Assembly (NCBI GenBank): GCA_949358305.1
Contig: OX442315.1
Span: forward strand, 2,046,001 to 2,110,000
From: Strigamia acuminata
Lineage: Eukaryota; Arthropoda; Chilopoda; Geophilomorpha; Linotaeniidae
Reading direction: 5' to 3'
Length of the DNA: 64,000 nt
Shown: in pieces, positions 1 to 9,429 of the stretch
Numbering within the stretch: the first letter of the stretch is position 1
Layout of the letters: every line of letters starts with the position of its first letter
The notes under the pieces: model-generated
What the model saw: only the letters and a program-made list of their open reading frames with translations
Told to the model about the DNA's origin: nothing
The model's database searches: none
Translations under genes and position numbers: made by a program

Positions 1-351
1 CGTCGATCTATTTGATTTCAAAATAAACGCCAAAAAAAAGTGTTAAAACGGGTTAAAATCCCAAGAATTATGAGAATTGGATAATAGGAGAACCTTGGTG
101 GTACCTAATTTACATTCGAAGGGTACTCAAGTGAATACCCTGAAGTTAAAAACAATATTAGTGACTCGTAAAAGCAATTGAAATAAACGGTGCAATTATT
201 TGAATAATATAAATTGAATCTATCAAAAAACACAAATTAAAATGCTTAATCAAATAAATCAAATCCTTCAGATTTTACATCTACAAACTCTTAAAATAAA
301 ATACCCTGTATATAAAAAAGCTATTAGCTGAAGAAAACTATTCCACACATC
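1..351. other. AT-rich leader, no gene seen
   Basis: No convincing coding frame, RNA gene or repeat is visible. The sequence is AT-rich. It probably contains the upstream region of the 229-aa gene that begins at 352, but I see no clear TATA box or other decisive promoter element. Confidence 0.5.
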
Positions 352-1041
352 ATGTTAACCTTCAATGACTTTAAAGCAAAATTTATTGATCTGTTGTTAA
401 CGGTTACAGAAAGTTTACAGAGTGTTGTAGGTCATGAAAATGTTTTTATACACAACATGCGAAATCGTGTAATCCCAGGAGTGATTAATAATTTTGCAAT
501 GGATGATTACTATAAGTTGGTTAAAACGGCAGCCGCTTATAGATTTCTAAGATTAAAAGGTTCACATGACAATATTAGTTTTGAGACATATTTCACACAC
601 AGCACGGTTCATAATTTTGAAAATATAATTTCGCTAGTTGAAAACAACCGTCATATCATTAATAACGATAAATTAATCGAAAATATATACCATGACATAG
701 AAGATTGGCTAATGGAATGTATTGATAAAGAGATAGAATTTATATTTACAAAGCTTAACTGTATAATGATAGATAAAAGCGTATCTCAGGAATTTTTAAA
801 ACCATTAAGTTTTCTAATTGCATATAATCCATTGTTTGAAGAAAGTGAAGAGATCACATGGAAAAACTTTTTGTATGAAATGGTGAACATTGGAATAAAT
901 GAAAATATGTGTTTAGTGTTTTATCCAAAAAACATGTCATATACATCTCCTGCTACCTCGGTAAGTATGATTCCTACTTCTATAAAGAAGTTGCATAAAC
1001 TATTGAGAGAATTCCATGCATATTACGAACAGTTGCATTAG
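352..1041 (+). CDS. Hypothetical 229-aa protein, possibly viral
   Basis: An uninterrupted 229-codon frame starts with ATG at 352 and ends with TAG at 1039-1041. I do not recognise the family. The protein looks soluble and mostly helical: no signal peptide, no membrane segment, and many Asn, Ile, Glu and Phe residues. Its AT-rich codon usage resembles that of the 1025-aa gene at 3125, which lies downstream on the same strand and was its direct neighbour before the Copia element inserted. A viral origin is inferred only from that position. The Copia target duplication includes the last base of the stop codon, so the coding sequence itself is intact. It could also be an unrelated host gene. Confidence 0.55.
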   Translation: MLTFNDFKAKFIDLLLTVTESLQSVVGHENVFIHNMRNRVIPGVINNFAMDDYYKLVKTAAAYRFLRLKGSHDNISFETYFTHSTVHNFENIISLVENNRHIINNDKLIENIYHDIEDWLMECIDKEIEFIFTKLNCIMIDKSVSQEFLKPLSFLIAYNPLFEESEEITWKNFLYEMVNIGINENMCLVFYPKNMSYTSPATSVSMIPTSIKKLHKLLREFHAYYEQLH

Positions 1042-1045
1042 TCTC

Positions 1046-1253
1046 TGTTATGAATCCAAAGATAAATCAATGTAGTTTAATACAAAATCAATGCGTCCTC
1101 ACAGTTGTACATTGAGCAGATGAGTGGGGAACACAGGAAGTGAGCACTCCATATATGGTATGATTGTCACCACAGGATACACAAGCAAAAAACTGCACAA
1201 GCTACACTATTAATGACATCAAGTGGTGATTTTCCACATTAAACTTCCCAACA
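1046..1253 (-). repeat. Copia LTR, 3' copy on element strand
   Basis: This is a 208-bp repeat matching 2571-2778 with very few differences, for example near 1056. On the element strand a G-rich tract lies just inside it (plus-strand CCCCC at about 1258-1262), which suits a polypurine tract. Confidence 0.93.
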
Positions 1254-1390
1254 AATTCCCCCAAAATCAACAATTCGATTTCGTTACAAAAACACTTCTC
1301 AATAAACACATAATACACTTCTATTCTCACTGTGATTGATAACTAACAATTCAAACAAATTAAAATTAAGCACTGCACACAATAATGTTA

Positions 1391-2115
1391 TTATTCCCCC
1401 ACAGTCTTTAGTCCTAGTGCTTCTAATATTCCGTTTAGTGCAGGTCCGGCTAAAGGCTTCGTTAGAAAGTCCGCCAACATGTCCTCGCTTGGGACATGTT
1501 CCACGATAACGTTTCCATCCTCGATCTCTTGTTTGATGAAATGCACTTTGCGATTTAAGTGCTTGGTCCTCGTCTTCTGTGCACCGCCTCGCAACAGTTT
1601 TACTGCATTCAAACTATCACAGTGCATCGTCGTGGTCTCTCTGTCGTCGACTTCTCCATTTAGTCCAATCGCGAGTTGTTTCAACCAAATTAATTCTCGT
1701 ACTCCTTCGGTCAGCGCCAAGAGCTCACTCTCTGTACTCGACATTGCGACAATCGCCTGTTTCTGGCACTTCCAGTTAATAATCCAACTTCCGTCAAGTG
1801 TGATGAATCCGGTGAATGATCGTGCGTTCGATGTCCGGTCCCAACTCGCGTCCGAGTAGCCGTGGATGTGGCTCTCTTCTCCTCCGTAACTGAGCTTGTA
1901 ATCGATCGTCCCTTTCAAGTATCTCAATACTCGTTTCAATGCGATAAAATGGATTTTGCGTGGGTCCTTGTTATACTGAGATAACAGGCTCATCGGGAAA
2001 CTCAGGTCTGGTCTCGTGTGTGTGGCAAGGTACATCATCTTGCCCAGCAGTTCCTGGTACTGTGTTGCGTCAACCTTCTCACTTTTGTGGCAAAATCCGG
2101 TTCTCCTTGAACTCC
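1391..2115 (-). pseudogene. Copia pol remnant: RT end and RNase H
   Basis: The frame encodes the C-terminal end of a Copia polyprotein. It contains the 'YLATHTRPDLSF' segment, the RNase H start 'GYSDASWD' and the 'SSTESELLAL' motif, then the conserved tail 'HVPSEDMLADFLTKPL'. The catalytic core of RT, the integrase and the protease are absent because of an internal deletion. The frame is open to its stop at 1391. The upstream codons (to 2152) are read through the deletion junction and are not Copia protein in this frame. It is not a functional polyprotein. Confidence 0.9.
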
Positions 2116-2259
2116 TCGCTGCGGTTCGGCTCCAATTATTACTTCTTTCCACAATTTCTTGGCTCTAAGAATTCCCTCCACTCTCGATTCCCATAGGAAA
2201 TAATTCGCATCATTTAGTGGCTCAATGTTAGCCAAACTCCAATTACCGGTATCGCTCAT
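2035..2259 (-). pseudogene. Copia gag N-terminal remnant
   Basis: From an ATG at 2259 the minus strand encodes the usual start of Copia Gag, including 'PLNDANYFLWESRVEGIL' and 'AKKLWKEVI'. The match ends near 2130, where the frame runs into the deletion junction and then terminates at 2035. The gag body and its CCHC zinc knuckle are missing. Confidence 0.8.
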
Positions 2260-2557
2260 CTTTGTTGGTTTCGTCTCAATTTGCACGTATTGTTTAGCTT
2301 TTTCTTCCGTCTCGGTTCTGTGGTACAATCTCAATATTGTTTAATTCACCTCGAATTGAATTGTTGCTCACAGTCTTTGTTGAAGTTGCTTCTCGTCGTC
2401 TCGTATCGTGCTCTTCAAGATGGCGCGTCGTTACTCGCGGTTTTCGCCTCGTGGTTGCTTTTCAACCTCGCCTCAAATCTGTTCAAAACTTCTTGTTTTT
2501 CGGTCTCAATACCGTTTTTCTTCAATTCAATGTGGCTGATGATTGTTCAACCTTCCT

Positions 2558-2568
2558 CTCTGCTACCA
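2558..2568 (-). promoter_or_regulatory. Copia primer-binding site, initiator Met tRNA
   Basis: Read on the minus strand, TGGTAGCAGAG begins two bases inside the 5' LTR. It matches the complement of the 3' end of animal initiator methionine tRNA over 11 bases, then diverges. Confidence 0.75.
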
Positions 2569-2570
2569 TT

Positions 2571-2778
2571 TGTTATGAATCAAAAGATAAATCAATGTAG
2601 TTTAATACAAAATCAATGCGTCCTCACAGTTGTACATTGAGCAGATGAGTGGGGAACACAGGAAGTGAGCACTCCATATATGGTATGATTGTCACCACAG
2701 GATACACAAGCAAAAAACTGCACAAGCTACACTATTAATGACATCAAGTGGTGATTTTCCACATTAAACTTCCCAACA
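2571..2778 (-). repeat. Copia LTR, 5' copy on element strand
   Basis: A 208-bp repeat, the partner of 1046-1253. It is bounded by TG and CA and is followed by the GTCTC target duplication. It sits next to the primer-binding site at 2558-2568, so this is the 5' LTR of the minus-strand element. Confidence 0.93.
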
Positions 2779-2932
2779 GTCTCTAAGTTGATAATTTCAT
2801 ATTAACAACCAAGGTACCAAGTTGTGTGAAACACAATCTAGAATAACAACCCGACCTTATTTTTCATAAACAAAAAGAAATGACATTTTTTGGATATTCC
2901 ACGATTTGACGATATTCTAATACATTTGTATT

Positions 2933-3020
2933 GTAATTAAAGTGTACTATGTAATTAAAGTGTACTATGTAATTAAAGTGTACTATGTAATTAAAGTGTA
3001 CTATTTAATTAAAGTGTACT
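2933..3020. repeat. 18-bp tandem repeat, five copies
   Basis: GTAATTAAAGTGTACTAT is repeated at 2933, 2951, 2969 and 2987, with a variant fifth copy at 3005. The array ends about 105 bp upstream of the ATG of the 1025-aa gene, so it may lie in that gene's promoter region. No known promoter motif is recognised in the unit. Confidence 0.9.
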
Positions 3021-3124
3021 GTAATTCATAATTCACTTCTTATTTTATAAAAAAGAAGTTGATTTTAAATATAAAGTAAATAAATTTACGTCACAACTAT
3101 ATTATGTCCAGGTAACTTAAAAAT

Positions 3125-6100
3125 ATGAATAGACGAATAATAACACCAAAGACTAAAGTTGTTAAATCACAACCTAAGTCTAGGATTGTACCACAATTAG
3201 CATCCATTAAAACTCCCAACTCATCACATGTATTCCCGGTTTTGTTGATCTTAATCTCTTTAGCATTATACGGGTTTTGGGAAAGCAGACGACAATATTA
3301 TTGGCACGAGATTGTTTCCAAGAAAAAGCGTCATAATGAAGTGGCTTTTTTTGTAAATTCGAAACTAACTTCCTCGAAGGAAGTCAAAATCATTGGTGGT
3401 GACACGTTAGATGTAAAACGAATTACTTTTGCTGATGATAAGTTTATTATAGACGCAACACGTTTTCCTGAAACGTTAATTCCTAATTCTGTATGTATCT
3501 TAGGTGACAACGGTAAAAATCTGACGTTTAGTGAATCGGTTACATGTAGAGATGGTACAATGTCTTGCGATACGATGATAGCCAATAATTTGAGACTCTT
3601 AAATATTAATCCTTTAGTGAACTTAAATTTGTCCGATGCTGCGTTTCTAACTCTCGATTTAAATAACGGGATAGTGTCGTCTATTAAATTAAACAAAAAT
3701 ACTAACAACAATGAAGGTAATGTAATTACCTTACACAATAATGATTTATACTTACTTCCGCCGATTGGTAATGTATCAGTAGCTGACCCCGACGAAGTTG
3801 TTAAACCCATTCCTCATTTGGTACAGTTTGATATTACGCTAAATAAGTTGAAAATAGAATACTTAAAGAAAATTGACACTATCCCGAGTTACACACTTGG
3901 TGCGACCGATGAAGATGAAATAGTTCTTTACAAATCGGTAGATGATGAAACACTGCACAGTTTTTTACCTGATATCCCAGATATAATTGATAGAAATTTC
4001 TTGAGTTATGACGAAAATAAACAACTTAGTTGGTATCCACTTTCTGAAGTCAATAAAGCGGTAGATTTCTTACTTGAAAATTTGAGATCAGATGCCTCCG
4101 GAGAAAGTAAACTAGTATTATACAACTGTCAGGATAAGAAATTTGAATTGATAAAAAACCCTGTTGATAAGGACACATCTCAATATTTATGTAAACTCAA
4201 AGACGATTTCAACTGGCAAACAGTCAGTCAATATAATAAAGATGCCGAATACAATTCTGGATATTTCGCATTGATGGATAAAAGTTCTAAAAATCTAATG
4301 AAAGCATCGATGCAAATATCCCTATCCGATGGTAAGCCAGGAGACGTGTTGACCGTATTGACGGACGGGTCTTTAGGGTTACGGTCGCCAGTTTTGTCTA
4401 AGACCATATCTGAGCTTATAATAAAACTTCCAGACGATACTAAACAGACTGATATAATTTTCGCTATGATTAAAAATGAAAAAATTGTGCCTATTATTGC
4501 AAAGGAAGCTACGACAACAAAATCGTTGATAGGTATTACCGATACAAACCAATTAAATCTTGTGAAGTATGAGGAAAACTTGTGGACAAAATTTTTGGGA
4601 AATTTACCACAAAACAATGTGCTGATATTTTATAACACAAAAACCAAAAATATAGAAGCTGGTTGGAACTTAGCTAACGATTTTTTTTCGCAACGTCAAA
4701 AAAATGATTGTATAAGTGTCAATTCTAATAACGAACTTAGCTGGATAAATGTGGAAACTGAAATTGAAAAGAACGTTTCTTCAAGGTTCAAGTTGATCAC
4801 CGTGGCGGATACAGCTTTACCAATCGTGTTGTACGATGAAAAAAAGAAAATCTTTATAAAGCATGCGATGTACAAAATTCCTCCAATCCCGACCATTGAG
4901 AAACAATATTTTTTAGGTTTGAAACAAAACTTACTGAGTTGGATCACATCAGACGACATTCAAGCGGATTCTCCTGCTAGCATTTCCACAGCTTTGCCAG
5001 CGTTTTTACTTTCTGTTGAAAGTGATAAATTGTCTAAGATCCCTGTCGCAACATCAGACAAAATTTCAAGCGATTCGTCTATTATTATTTATAATAGAGC
5101 TACTAATATGTTAGAATTAAATGAACTACATTCTCCAAAAAAAGAGTCTGTTTTGACTCTAGATCATCAGATGAAAATAACCTTCATAAGTTTAAATGAA
5201 CTTTTCGTATCCTCATTTGTGCAGTATTTTACACCTTATACAGAGTTTTTAAAAACTTTTACGGCAAAACCTATCGACAAAAAAAGTATTCTAATAATAA
5301 CTCATGCAGATAATAAAGTGAAAGGAGTAGAAATCCCAAGCACAGAAAGTATGGGATTAATTGGATGGAAAGAAAAGTCTCTAAACTTTTTTCAAATTCA
5401 ACCTCCTTCAAATAAACACATTACGCATATCCTAGGATTTAACGATCAGAAAGAATTGTGTCTGCTAGACAAAAGCACTATCGAAAGTATTGCAATTTTA
5501 TCAGGTTTGACATCAACTAACAGTCGAGCTACAAGAGCACTTGTCACATTTAATCACAGCACGAGACAGTTACATTCTGATAGCACGTATGAATTCCCTA
5601 CTAGACCTAGTGAATCATCCGTTCTAGTCTATGATACATCGCTGAAGTGGAAATCAATATACGATACTTTTGTTAACAATGCTGTGCCTCCTCTAAATAA
5701 GGATGATGAGTTAGTATTAGTGTATTCGGAAAACAAACGCAAACCCGAATGGATAAACGCAGACAAAATCATAAAAGCTCCGGTACTGATTCAAGAGATA
5801 TACGACACAGTTTATACTTTTGTTAAGGGTCAAACTAGACGTCAAACATTACTTCAAAAAGAGCTTGATAGTAATAATAAAACAAATGTCATGATTACAT
5901 TTAACTGTTACTGCCAGATAACTATAGGTTCTTGTAATTTAAAGATTATTTATAGTGTTGGAACTAAAACGTTTAATAAAACAATACGGTTTGTGCCAAT
6001 ACTACAATATTTATCTGAAGTCCAACAATTTATAATAGAACCGTCAGAAAAAATAGTTGTTGAAATAAAATTTGAAGCAGACGTATCAACAACATCTACA

Positions 6101-6202
6101 AACCGTTCTATTTTACCGATATTTACGTTGAACGCATATAAAAGGGTTACTAAGATAGACTTTGCTAGTGCTAAATTGAGATTGTCAATATTATTTTTTT
6201 GA
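3125..6202 (+). CDS. 1025-aa single-pass membrane protein, virion-like
   Basis: The ATG at 3125 opens an intact 1025-codon frame. A short basic N-terminus (residues 1-34) precedes one hydrophobic segment (about 36-51), which gives a type II or uncleaved-signal membrane topology with about 970 residues on the far side. That part holds repeated modules of roughly 60-100 residues, built around a 'hhhYN' or 'VLYD' strand followed by K-rich turns and a Leu-x-Trp pair ('NQLNLV', 'LLSWITSDD', 'LSWINVETE'). The last ~120 residues look like a separate beta-rich domain with a 'CYCQITIGSC' stretch. A paralogue with the same plan lies at 24128-27114. PIF-1 and this gene face each other tail to tail. I infer a viral envelope or tegument protein. 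Large WSSV envelope proteins have a similar plan, but homology is not shown. Confidence 0.7.
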   Translation: MNRRIITPKTKVVKSQPKSRIVPQLASIKTPNSSHVFPVLLILISLALYGFWESRRQYYWHEIVSKKKRHNEVAFFVNSKLTSSKEVKIIGGDTLDVKRITFADDKFIIDATRFPETLIPNSVCILGDNGKNLTFSESVTCRDGTMSCDTMIANNLRLLNINPLVNLNLSDAAFLTLDLNNGIVSSIKLNKNTNNNEGNVITLHNNDLYLLPPIGNVSVADPDEVVKPIPHLVQFDITLNKLKIEYLKKIDTIPSYTLGATDEDEIVLYKSVDDETLHSFLPDIPDIIDRNFLSYDENKQLSWYPLSEVNKAVDFLLENLRSDASGESKLVLYNCQDKKFELIKNPVDKDTSQYLCKLKDDFNWQTVSQYNKDAEYNSGYFALMDKSSKNLMKASMQISLSDGKPGDVLTVLTDGSLGLRSPVLSKTISELIIKLPDDTKQTDIIFAMIKNEKIVPIIAKEATTTKSLIGITDTNQLNLVKYEENLWTKFLGNLPQNNVLIFYNTKTKNIEAGWNLANDFFSQRQKNDCISVNSNNELSWINVETEIEKNVSSRFKLITVADTALPIVLYDEKKKIFIKHAMYKIPPIPTIEKQYFLGLKQNLLSWITSDDIQADSPASISTALPAFLLSVESDKLSKIPVATSDKISSDSSIIIYNRATNMLELNELHSPKKESVLTLDHQMKITFISLNELFVSSFVQYFTPYTEFLKTFTAKPIDKKSILIITHADNKVKGVEIPSTESMGLIGWKEKSLNFFQIQPPSNKHITHILGFNDQKELCLLDKSTIESIAILSGLTSTNSRATRALVTFNHSTRQLHSDSTYEFPTRPSESSVLVYDTSLKWKSIYDTFVNNAVPPLNKDDELVLVYSENKRKPEWINADKIIKAPVLIQEIYDTVYTFVKGQTRRQTLLQKELDSNNKTNVMITFNCYCQITIGSCNLKIIYSVGTKTFNKTIRFVPILQYLSEVQQFIIEPSEKIVVEIKFEADVSTTSTNRSILPIFTLNAYKRVTKIDFASAKLRLSILFF

Positions 6203-6966
6203 TTTGAAATATGTTTAAATGTGTGTCCGATGTTGTTAATTCCAAGCGTTCAGTTTGGTATTGTTAAAAGTTTCTGGCTTCTTGGAATTGGAAATGTAAA
6301 TTTGAAAAAAATGAAACGAGCTGCATATTCACTGGGTTAAACTTAATTGTCTCCAAAAATGTATACAAGAGGAGCTCCTATTGGAGCAACACTAATCTGT
6401 TAATTGGCTTCAGCTGTGTTCCAAAGTGGGGAGCTGAAACCGAGTTGAGTAACAACAAATCTAATCCAATTATTTAAAAGATATAAATGAAGGTTAATAT
6501 TGACACTAAATTATTATAATAAAATTTTATAAAGAACAAATATTAAATGTAAACATTATTGAATATAAAAATAACAAACAAATGACTGACTGACACAGTA
6601 AAGGGAATGTGAACTTGGAGTAAAACGCCAGTTTTCACAGATGTAATGCAAACTAAAAATGCCAAATCGTAAAGAAAATGTGTTTTGTACAAAAGTGTGT
6701 GCTTCAGAATTAACTTTATCATGACTTTTGATAATTCTTAAAGGAAGTTGGGCAGTGTATTTATAAATTACAATAAGACAAACACCCAACCTTAAACTAA
6801 TACAGTACTGAAACATATAAACCCAATTTAAATGATTCGGAATTGCAGCACAATCACTAATAATCGGCTATTAGGGGGTCTATCTACTCGTGATCTCATA
6901 ATCTCCGGAAATAACCCGCACAGCGGTATATCATATCATATTTTTAAAATGTCTCCGTTATTACAT
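6203..6966. other. Intergenic region between convergent genes
   Basis: This AT-rich stretch separates the 3' ends of the 1025-aa gene and the PIF-1 gene. Short frames in it show no recognisable domain. AATAAA-like signals are possible on both strands, but none is decisive. Confidence 0.4.
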
Positions 6967-8340
6967 TTACGGATTTTCACTCCAGAAACCCCATGTTCCT
7001 TTAGAAGGAACGTCAACCATTTGAAGCGCCATCTCAGCTTTGAAGGGAAGAATTTTATAGGTGTTTTGGATTTCAATCCTATCATCGAATTCGATTATTT
7101 TAATAGATCCGTAATTGGGTGGATCACCGCTTTTGACATGTTTTCTCACTGCGTTTGGATTTAATACAAACATATGTATATATCGGTTACCAGTGAAACA
7201 TAAAACTTGCATTGGGTGCTTGTTCTCACATTTCCCTATGTTTAAAACTGTGTTGCTGGAATTAGTCCAGTCTGCAAATAAACTCATATTAAACCCGGTC
7301 TCATTGCGATAAGTTGTGAGTTTAATCTTATCTCCTTTTGTGTGGTATTTATTTATGGCTTTCATGTAATAGCATTCGGGGGAATATGGAGTCACACCAT
7401 CATTGTATAGTTGCTCGAGAATCCATATACTTTCATGTTCAAACTTATCAGCAAATTTGCCGTACGTCTCTCGGCGCCTATGTCTCTCTTCATCTCGCGA
7501 TGATTTATTGGGGTGATTATTAACGATGATATCAAAAACCCAGTCATTTAGATCCTCTTCGTTGTATTTATGTTTGGTGAAAATTCCTTGCTTCCAATAA
7601 AAAAATGTAAGTGATTCGTGAGGACGACCAGCATCTGTTGTTGCTATATGTACACACGCATTATAATGGGTCGTATCCACCCAGCTAAGGATATCGAAGT
7701 TTTTTGAATGCTCTTCTATTCTAACACCAACCCAGCCTTTTTTATAGTCACACACGCACCCAATAGATTCGACAAAGGAATTATCAAAACTGTATTTTTT
7801 TGGTATTACGATATCCCATTGACATGGTTTGCGAATGCATTGGGGTTTAGTAAAAATATTAGCTACATCTTGAACATAACCTACTTTTTTTAGTTCTGAA
7901 AAATGATTGCTCGAAACATAGCCTTTCGGACAATTACATAGCATTTTTTTATCGATGTAAGTATTATTATGACAAGCAGCTAACTCTTTGACGTGTATCG
8001 GTGTACATTCAGGTCCAATGTTTCCAGTAAACTGATTTTTCAACCCGTCTGGGCATTTGCAGGAACCTTCTGTGTAAGGGTCAAAGTCTACTTCATTTCC
8101 CAACTTGATCGGGTTTCCACTGTTTTTATTTATTAGAATACCTTTAACTCCGCAAGCCTTTATCAAATTACAATCTCCAAACAGATTAGCTTTGTCTACC
8201 AATTTGGGGTGTTTGCATTTACACATATAATCAACCGATCCATCAGGCAGTTTGACCAAAATTCGATCGCCTGTGTGTGGATTGCATCTGCGATGTTTTA
8301 TACAGTAGCCTTCAGTTTTCAGTTTGTTTTTCGGAATAGT
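6967..8340 (-). pseudogene. pif-1: PIF-1 homologue, C-terminal part (split gene)
   Basis: This is the larger, 3' part of a per os infectivity factor 1 gene, about 456 codons down to the TAA at 6967-6969. In baculoviruses PIF-1 is an envelope protein of the entry complex needed for oral infection of gut cells. The recognisable family pattern is a 'CNPHTG' block, then 'CKCKHPKLVD' and 'FGDCN', and further Cys-rich blocks ('CKCPDG', 'CNCPKGY', 'GCVCDY'). It ends in 'GTWGFWSENP'. No stop or frameshift is visible within this half. It is cut at 8340 by the Gypsy element; the N-terminal half resumes at 21849. The two halves are in the same frame if one 4-bp target duplication is removed, giving a total of 560 codons, close to the usual PIF-1 length. 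Confidence in the family is good but based on motif memory. Confidence 0.8.
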
Positions 8341-9357
8341 TGTTGTGACCCGACTGGACCGGGGTCAACGAAGAGTTTCTCTCGTGACCTCGTTTCGGGT
8401 GTAAGGGGAGCCGCAAGCGCGTCTCCCTTCCCTCAGTGCATTGACATCTAGTCAATGGACAGGCGTCTGCCCTGAGGGAGTGGGGATGGCTCGTCCACCC
8501 CACCATTGGGTGATTCTGGTCACCTGTCAACCCCGCTTTGTGCAAAGGAATGTGCCTTGCACTGAGCGGGCAGAACCAACACAACCATCAAACGAGAAAC
8601 ACACGTAAACCCGTCGTCCTACAAGATCAGGCCCAAGTAAAATATACTGGGATTGACCAAGGACAAAGGACAATTTACCGTGAGTACGTTTGGTCAGTGT
8701 CAAACTCCGCAGAGTAACCTGCGAGATAAGATTACCACACTATTTTAGCACACCAGCTAGAAATAGTAAAAACCACTCCAGTTTAGCGAGTTGTGCAGAC
8801 AAACGGTCGCACAAGCCTAAACTGCAGTTAAACCACGACGAGCGTTCCCGCCGCTGTGTGATCGCCGGGAGCCAGAAGAGTCCGCCGCTGTGTGATCGCC
8901 GGACACCACACAAAAACCTAGACAACAGCCCGAAGTAAGCCTTTTAACTAAGCATTCACTCGCGCCCGACCAGCGTGAGCCCGAAGGACCAGCCAGAGAC
9001 GAGCCGAGGACGCCATATTGCCACGCCGGCCCAAGACGACATCGCGTTGCCACAACGACGACGCCATCTTGGACGCGAACGAAACAACAGACGACCTCGC
9101 CGATTCCAGCCAGCTTTCATCATACCTTTACATTTCCATTTCCCTTCACCCATTCCGATTTACCTTTTACCTACCTTTCATATATATATATAAGATATAT
9201 CTGTATATTGTCCCACAGAATAAATCTATATTATATTTTACCTTTTATATCTGTGTAATCATTTCTTTGGGTAAACCGCTTGAGACAAAGCGGTAGTGAG
9301 TTAGTCGAATTAAGTAATCAACCCACGAGTTAGCGACGGTTAGAGTTGAGCGCGACA
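8341..9357 (+). repeat. Gypsy 5' LTR, 1017 bp
   Basis: It begins TGTTGTGACC and ends GCGCGACA. Inside are a TATA-rich stretch (about 9179-9195) followed by an AATAAA signal (9219-9224), consistent with a compact U3/R arrangement. There is also a short palindrome CATTGAC-N5-GTCAATG (8439-8457) and a duplicated CCGCCGCTGTGTGATCGCCG motif near 8848 and 8881. Short frames in the LTR (for example 8690-8938) recur unchanged in the other LTR and are not genes. Confidence 0.97.
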
Positions 9358-9359
9358 CG

Positions 9360-9377
9360 TGGGGGCCTGTCCGGGAT
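9360..9377 (+). promoter_or_regulatory. Primer-binding site, tRNA-Pro-like
   Basis: TGGGGGCCTGTCCGGGAT begins two bases after the LTR end. It differs at two positions from the well-known proline-tRNA primer-binding site of murine leukaemia virus. The primer tRNA of this host is inferred, not shown. Confidence 0.7.
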
Positions 9378-9429
9378 CAAGTTGAATAACTGATTCTAAC
9401 CTGTGATTACATCATACCCAAAGCAAGAA

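Larger units (their letters stand above)
1046..2778 (-). mobile_element. Internally deleted Ty1/Copia retrotransposon
   Basis: The element has two 208-bp terminal repeats (1046-1253 and 2571-2778) beginning TG and ending CA, flanked by the 5-bp target duplication GTCTC (1041-1045 and 2779-2783). Its genes lie on the minus strand. Only the start of gag (ATG at 2259) and the C-terminal RT/RNase H part of pol (to the stop at 1391) remain, and they meet in different frames near 2080-2130. Protease, integrase and most of RT are missing. It is therefore a non-autonomous deletion derivative that must have been moved by enzymes supplied in trans. The exact target duplication shows that it transposed as a unit. 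Confidence 0.93.

Noticed and set aside
8690-9296. Short frames of 60-92 codons in the Gypsy LTR
   Set aside because: They recur unchanged in the other LTR simply because the LTRs look identical, and they overlap on both strands with no recognisable protein.
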